Source: Brevibacillus reuszeri (GTDB taxonomy: Bacteria > Bacillota > Bacilli > Brevibacillales > Brevibacillaceae). From it: a DNA stretch of 64,000 nt. A model generated the notes under the pieces. The model did no database searches. It was given only the letters and a program-made list of their open reading frames with translations, and was not told the origin of the DNA. The stretch lies in contig NZ_LGIQ01000007.1 of the NCBI RefSeq assembly GCF_001187725.1, positions 58,323-122,322 of the forward strand, given 5' to 3'. The stretch's first letter is position 1; each line of letters opens with the position of its first letter. Positions 61,348-64,000 of this stretch are shown in pieces. The position numbers and the translations under genes are program-made.

Positions 61348-61796
61348 GTGGAACGTTGACGGATCGCCGGATAGCTGAACAATACAATATGACTTCTCAA
61401 ACTTTAATTCAAAAGAAAAAGAAATGGGGCATCACCGTGGGGAAGCGTAATGCAGCTTTGCCACAGGTAGGGAAAGGAGAGCTGCCAAAGTTGACTACAC
61501 AAGAAAGCGATAGTTTTAAAGAGCAGCTCGCTCGGAAGGATGCCGAAATAATCAAACTGAAAAAAGAAATCAAGAAACTATCCGAAGAAGCAGCTATTTA
61601 CCAAGAACATCAACAAGAACCTAGTGACGGCCCAACTATTCAAGAGGTGCTTACAAGGCTAGGTCATATTTCTATCAGAACAGAAGATGAGCAAATGGCT
61701 GACTTAATCAAACAAGGACTGTTCGCTCTTGGTTCCGACCTGGACTACAGGGTAAGGAGCGGAATCATAGAGGTGACAACCGTTCCTAGTGAATAG
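61308..61796 (+). CDS. Phage-type HTH/coiled-coil protein
   Basis: 162 residues from ATG 61308 (AAGGTGG upstream). LIREKYLELSGTLTDRRIAEQYNMTSQTLIQKKKKWGI is a probable HTH of the small-terminase/Mu-Gam type, followed by a coiled coil (about 70-100) and an acidic C-terminal domain. Likely DNA binding; exact role unknown. Confidence 0.6.
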   Translation: MGEQLIREKYLELSGTLTDRRIAEQYNMTSQTLIQKKKKWGITVGKRNAALPQVGKGELPKLTTQESDSFKEQLARKDAEIIKLKKEIKKLSEEAAIYQEHQQEPSDGPTIQEVLTRLGHISIRTEDEQMADLIKQGLFALGSDLDYRVRSGIIEVTTVPSE

Positions 61797-61869
61797 GCAA
61801 AAGACCAGGCTGGGCAAACTGCCTTTGTTACTCGGGGGCAGCACACTTGATTCATTGTGATAACCGGTA

Positions 61870-62265
61870 TTAATCGTCTTCTGCTTCTGACAACTGCAAA
61901 AGTGCTCTCTGAAAAATTTCAACTTTTGTATGGGCTGTACCGAGCCAATGTGAACCATACTTCCAAGGACGATAGGGGCCCTTACTGAGGTGATAATGAT
62001 TTATCCAACCGATAACGTCTTGTGGGTTATCAATTCCAAGATAGTACAAAGGCTCGATGGCCTTTATTATCAATTGCTCTTCCAGGTGGGGGCGAAAATG
62101 AAGAACAGTAGACACAACCATAAAATATCCTTCTGCAGCGCTCTCACAAGAATAACTCGGAGTCCAGGATAAAATTTTATTTATGATTTCTTGATCAGGC
62201 ATCTTAGACGTGTTTGTTTCGAGAGAATAAATAATATCCATAATTTCATTGTAATTAGTGGACAA
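61870..62265 (-). CDS. Hypothetical protein (immunity-like size and context)
   Basis: 131 residues from TTG 62265 (GGGGGTGG upstream). Soluble, helical, with WINHYHLSKGPYRPWKYGSHWLG near the C-terminus. Not recognised; its size and isolated minus-strand position among phage genes resemble immunity or cargo genes. Confidence 0.55.
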   Translation of the reverse strand: MSTNYNEIMDIIYSLETNTSKMPDQEIINKILSWTPSYSCESAAEGYFMVVSTVLHFRPHLEEQLIIKAIEPLYYLGIDNPQDVIGWINHYHLSKGPYRPWKYGSHWLGTAHTKVEIFQRALLQLSEAEDD

Positions 62266-62391
62266 ACTTCCACCCCCAGTTCAGATATTCACATAATAAC
62301 CAATAAAAAGAATTTAGCAACATTTGAGTGTGGAAGAGGCAATTTAACAAATTGTGTAGTTAGTTAAATAGCAGTAGTAGTCAATAATTAA

Positions 62392-62561
62392 GGACGCCAG
62401 GGTAGGTGGCGTCCAAAGGGTAGGAGGCTAGACTAATGGAACAGTATTTTCATTAGCCTAAAATATTATATTTTTCCGAGATGATTTGGTGTTAGTGTAA
62501 CTGACTATTTATAGTTAACGTTAACATAATTCGTAAATTAATATAGGACGCCTGGTTCTGG
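62392..62561. repeat. Dispersed repeat R2, copy 2
   Basis: Second copy of the hairpin-led repeat seen at 53926, with the same order of conserved blocks. It occupies most of the 374-bp gap 62266-62639, which has no gene. An imperfect TTTAACAAA-type border is also seen at 62342. Confidence 0.55.
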
Positions 62562-62676
62562 AATTTAGGAATGTGTTCTGATACACAGTACCTGAAACAT
62601 GATAATACTTTTCGGAACTGCTACTTGCGAAGAGCGGTCATATAACAAAACGGTAATTGTGGTAAGGGGCTTGTTG

Positions 62677-62714
62677 AAAAAAATACCCTCGGTTATCCCG
62701 AGGGCCGTTGATGG
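62677..62714 (-). terminator. Unit D terminator with CCATCAAC box
   Basis: Minus strand: CCATCAACGG, CCCTCGG-GATAA-CCGAGGG and TATTTTTTT. Confidence 0.87.
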
Positions 62715-62722
62715 AGCACTTT

Positions 62723-63055
62723 TTAATCTTTAAACCACTGCACTGGAATTGTTGCGGAGAGGTCACTGCCTTTTTTAAGTGCTTCACCTTTAATGGTAAT
62801 GGTTCCATTCCCTGTTTTTCGAATTAATTTTCCATAAAGCTTCAGTTCAATTACTTTTCCTCCAGGGAAATTGCTCATAATCGCAATGCTCAAATCTGAA
62901 AAGTCACCTTCTAAGATGATTGAATCAAGCGATATATTACCATCGTTTAATGAGTCTCCATTGATAGTAAGTGTACACTCTAAATAATGGTTAAATGTAG
63001 TGTAATCGCCTTCAACTACTGTCGTAGGATCAATAGTTACATTTGCAAGTTGGCT
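62723..63055 (-). CDS. Unit D start-less 3'-exon ORF, beta-rich module
   Basis: 110 residues from AGC 63055 to TAA 62723: SQLANVTIDPTTVVEGDYTT, FNHYLECTLTINGDSLNDGN, ISLDSIILEGDFSDLS ... NGTIKGEALKKG-type C-terminal strands ending IPVQWFKD. The first ATG is more than half way through the frame, so conventional annotation would miss it. Beta-rich, without DPDxD; frame identical to units A, B, C and E. Confidence 0.75.
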   Translation of the reverse strand, partial: SQLANVTIDPTTVVEGDYTTFNHYLECTLTINGDSLNDGNISLDSIILEGDFSDLSIAIMSNFPGGKVIELKLYGKLIRKTGNGTITIKGEALKKGSDLSATIPVQWFKD

Positions 63056-63145
63056 ATTCTCGACTTATCCCCTTCTTTTAGTGAGGGTTTTCGTTCGAGC
63101 CTACACCGTGCGGGCGACTTTCATCGCACACGGCGTTCTATCAAC
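63053..63145 (-). ncRNA. Unit D group II intron domain V-VI block (93 bp)
   Basis: Domain V at 63103-63136. Domain VI differs in its terminal loop (CACTAAAAGAAGGG), and the upstream box reads GTTGATAG. Confidence 0.8.
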
Positions 63146-63316
63146 GGATAAAAAAGTGAAAACTTACAATTACAACGGGCAATTTCAGTATAAATGCGGT
63201 GATAGATAAGTCTACTAACTAAAGTTAGTAATTTATCAAGTTGGGACCTAGATTACTTGGATTAACACATCACACGATTTGTTAAATGAGGTGAGCAAGC
63301 GGCAAGCCCAGTGTCC

Positions 63317-63357
63317 AAAAAAATACCCCCTGGGATAACCCAAGAGGACGTTAGTGG
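63317..63357 (-). terminator. Unit E terminator with CCACTAAC box
   Basis: Minus strand: CCACTAACG, stem CCTCTTGGG/CCCAGGGGG and TATTTTTTT. The box differs by two bases from the other units. Confidence 0.82.
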
Positions 63358-63396
63358 AAATTCTACTTTTACATGTTCCTGAAGCACCAGAAATAG

Positions 63397-63687
63397 CTAC
63401 CTCATATCGACTTGGAAATCATCCCAGACCATTGCTCCTTTGGCATCAATGGCTGTAATAGTCACTGTAACGGAACCAGTTTGAATGGGATTTCTAGAAA
63501 TTGTTAAGCTTCCCGATGCATCTAAAGTGGCTGTAGCGGGACTTCCAACCATCGAGAAGATCAAGAAGGTCAGAGAATCTCCATCTGGGTCGGAAAAATT
63601 CCCTGCCACGTCAACAGTGATTATAGGTATCCCAGGGAGCATCGTTTGATCCGGAATGGGACTTACTACTACAGGTGCATGATTGCT
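63397..63687 (-). CDS. Unit E start-less 3'-exon ORF, cadherin/Ig-like module
   Basis: 96 residues from AGC 63687: SNHAPVVVSPIPDQTMLPGI, PIITVDVAGNFSDPDGDSLT, FLIFSMVGSPATATLDASG ... TGSVTVTITAIDAKGAMVWDDFQVDMR. A textbook He_PIG/cadherin-like module (NHAPVV entry strand, FSDPDGDSL loop, exit strand with Dx-G). No start codon at the head. Confidence 0.8.
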   Translation of the reverse strand, partial: SNHAPVVVSPIPDQTMLPGIPIITVDVAGNFSDPDGDSLTFLIFSMVGSPATATLDASGSLTISRNPIQTGSVTVTITAIDAKGAMVWDDFQVDMR

Positions 63688-63777
63688 ATTCTCGACTTAT
63701 TCCCTTCTCTTTATGAGGGTTTTCGTTCGAGCCTACACCGTGCGAGCGACTTTCATCGCACACGGCGTTCCATCAAC
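63685..63777 (-). ncRNA. Unit E group II intron domain V-VI block (93 bp)
   Basis: Domain V at 63735-63768; one change (C to T) in the bulge opposite the tetraloop side, all stems intact. GTTGATGG precedes it. Confidence 0.83.
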
Positions 63778-63954
63778 GAAGAAGAAAGAAAATTTACAAT
63801 GGGCAAGCAAATTATACCGCTCATATGTCCTGACTTACAGATGATTTTTTCGACAGAATCATCAGTAAAAGAGTTTTACAAACCAATCGATGTGGTAAGT
63901 GTATACAACGATATTTTTAAACAAGACGGTAATTGTGAAGCTTACAGACCTGAT

Positions 63955-63985
63955 AAAAAAATACCTCACCTATGCAGGTGAGGTA
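63955..63985 (-). terminator. Terminator of a further minus-strand unit or gene
   Basis: Minus-strand stem CCTCACCT/AGGTGAGG followed by ATTTTTTTATC. It lacks the CCATCAAC box, so the transcript ending here may be a different gene. Sequence beyond 63985 is too short to interpret. Confidence 0.75.
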
Positions 63986-64000
63986 AGAAAGTCACTTTAA

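Larger units (their letters stand above)
62640..63287. mobile_element. Intron-exon unit D, bounded by 13-bp inverted repeats
   Basis: Left border ATATAACAAAACG (62640) and right border CGATTTGTTAAAT (63275), 648 bp. Its leader shares AACTTTAGTTAG and GCCCGTTGTAA with unit A's. Confidence 0.55.

Noticed and set aside
52483..63777. The 93-bp repeats as integron attC sites
   Set aside because: They have internal hairpins and precede ORFs, but lack RYYYAAC/GTTRRRY core boxes, no integron integrase is present, and the match to group II domain V with covariation explains them better.
52150..63785. A CRISPR array or ordinary direct-repeat array
   Set aside because: Repeats are 93 bp, spaced irregularly by hundreds to thousands of bases, and each is tied to an ORF and terminator; no cas genes.
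52114..63985. A complete group II intron in the window
   Set aside because: No reverse transcriptase/maturase gene and no recognisable domain I next to any unit; only about 125-200 bp separate each block from the neighbouring gene or border.

Overview
The window looks like a Brevibacillus-type (Paenibacillaceae, Firmicutes) chromosome. AGGAGG-type ribosome sites, frequent TTG/GTG starts, FabI, SurE, ThpR, YutG-type PgpA, a B. subtilis-like yjcF/yjcG/yjcH group, a RacA-like MerR protein and sigmaW-like promoters all point that way. Genus is inferred from overall protein character, not from a database search.

Positions 1-48300 are ordinary chromosome. In order: an MFS exporter cut by the window edge; an SGNH hydrolase; an ABC-2 exporter pair; a PLP aldolase and a methyltransferase; a minus-strand DUF6530 / MFS / MoxR-like AAA / VWA operon whose last two genes are joined across an A10 slippery run; an ECF sigma / anti-sigma pair with a matching autoregulatory promoter; an XPB-type helicase; a CNNM/HlyC-type transporter; a TrpXYZ-like ABC importer with two tandem binding proteins; an SgrR-like regulator divergent from an MFS exporter; a TerB-like gene behind an ECF-type promoter; surE and thpR; CheW, TerC, HD-GYP, RacA-like, ZIP and fabI genes; a UvrD helicase with a CoiA-like zinc N-terminus; a second CNNM protein; YitT, MBL-fold, YugN-like and PHP proteins; a TetR/DUF3995 pair with matching operators; and the yjc group.

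At 48336-48516 lie two tRNA genes, CAT and Val(GAC). A tyrosine-recombinase gene starts 4 bp beyond the tRNA-Val CCA and faces it, so 48517-64000 is the left part of an integrated element. It is AT-richer and carries a degenerate 1.26-kb IS3-family copy that truncated the integrase, phage-type genes (RuvC-like, Rha/ORF6C antirepressor and zinc ribbons, with a 309-bp duplication), and cargo (SMI1/KNR4-like, DoxX-like, 4-oxalocrotonate tautomerase, GNAT, DUF3231, DUF1259).

The most unusual feature is scattered through this element on the minus strand. Five units (A-E) each contain an exactly 93-bp conserved block that reads as domains V and VI of a group IIC intron. It has a 34-nt domain V with a CGC triad and GAAA tetraloop, and covarying base pairs between copies. 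Each block runs directly into an ORF of 96-128 codons without a start codon at its head, always in the same frame, followed by CCATCAAC or a variant and an intrinsic terminator. Three of these ORFs encode cadherin/Ig-like modules with a DPDxD motif. The arrangement matches the alternatively splicing group II intron of Clostridium tetani surface-protein genes, where repeated domain V-VI copies each precede an alternative 3' exon. The 5' exon and intron domains I-IV are not in this window and would be expected beyond 64000. Some units are also bounded by 13-bp inverted repeats, so they may move as cassettes.
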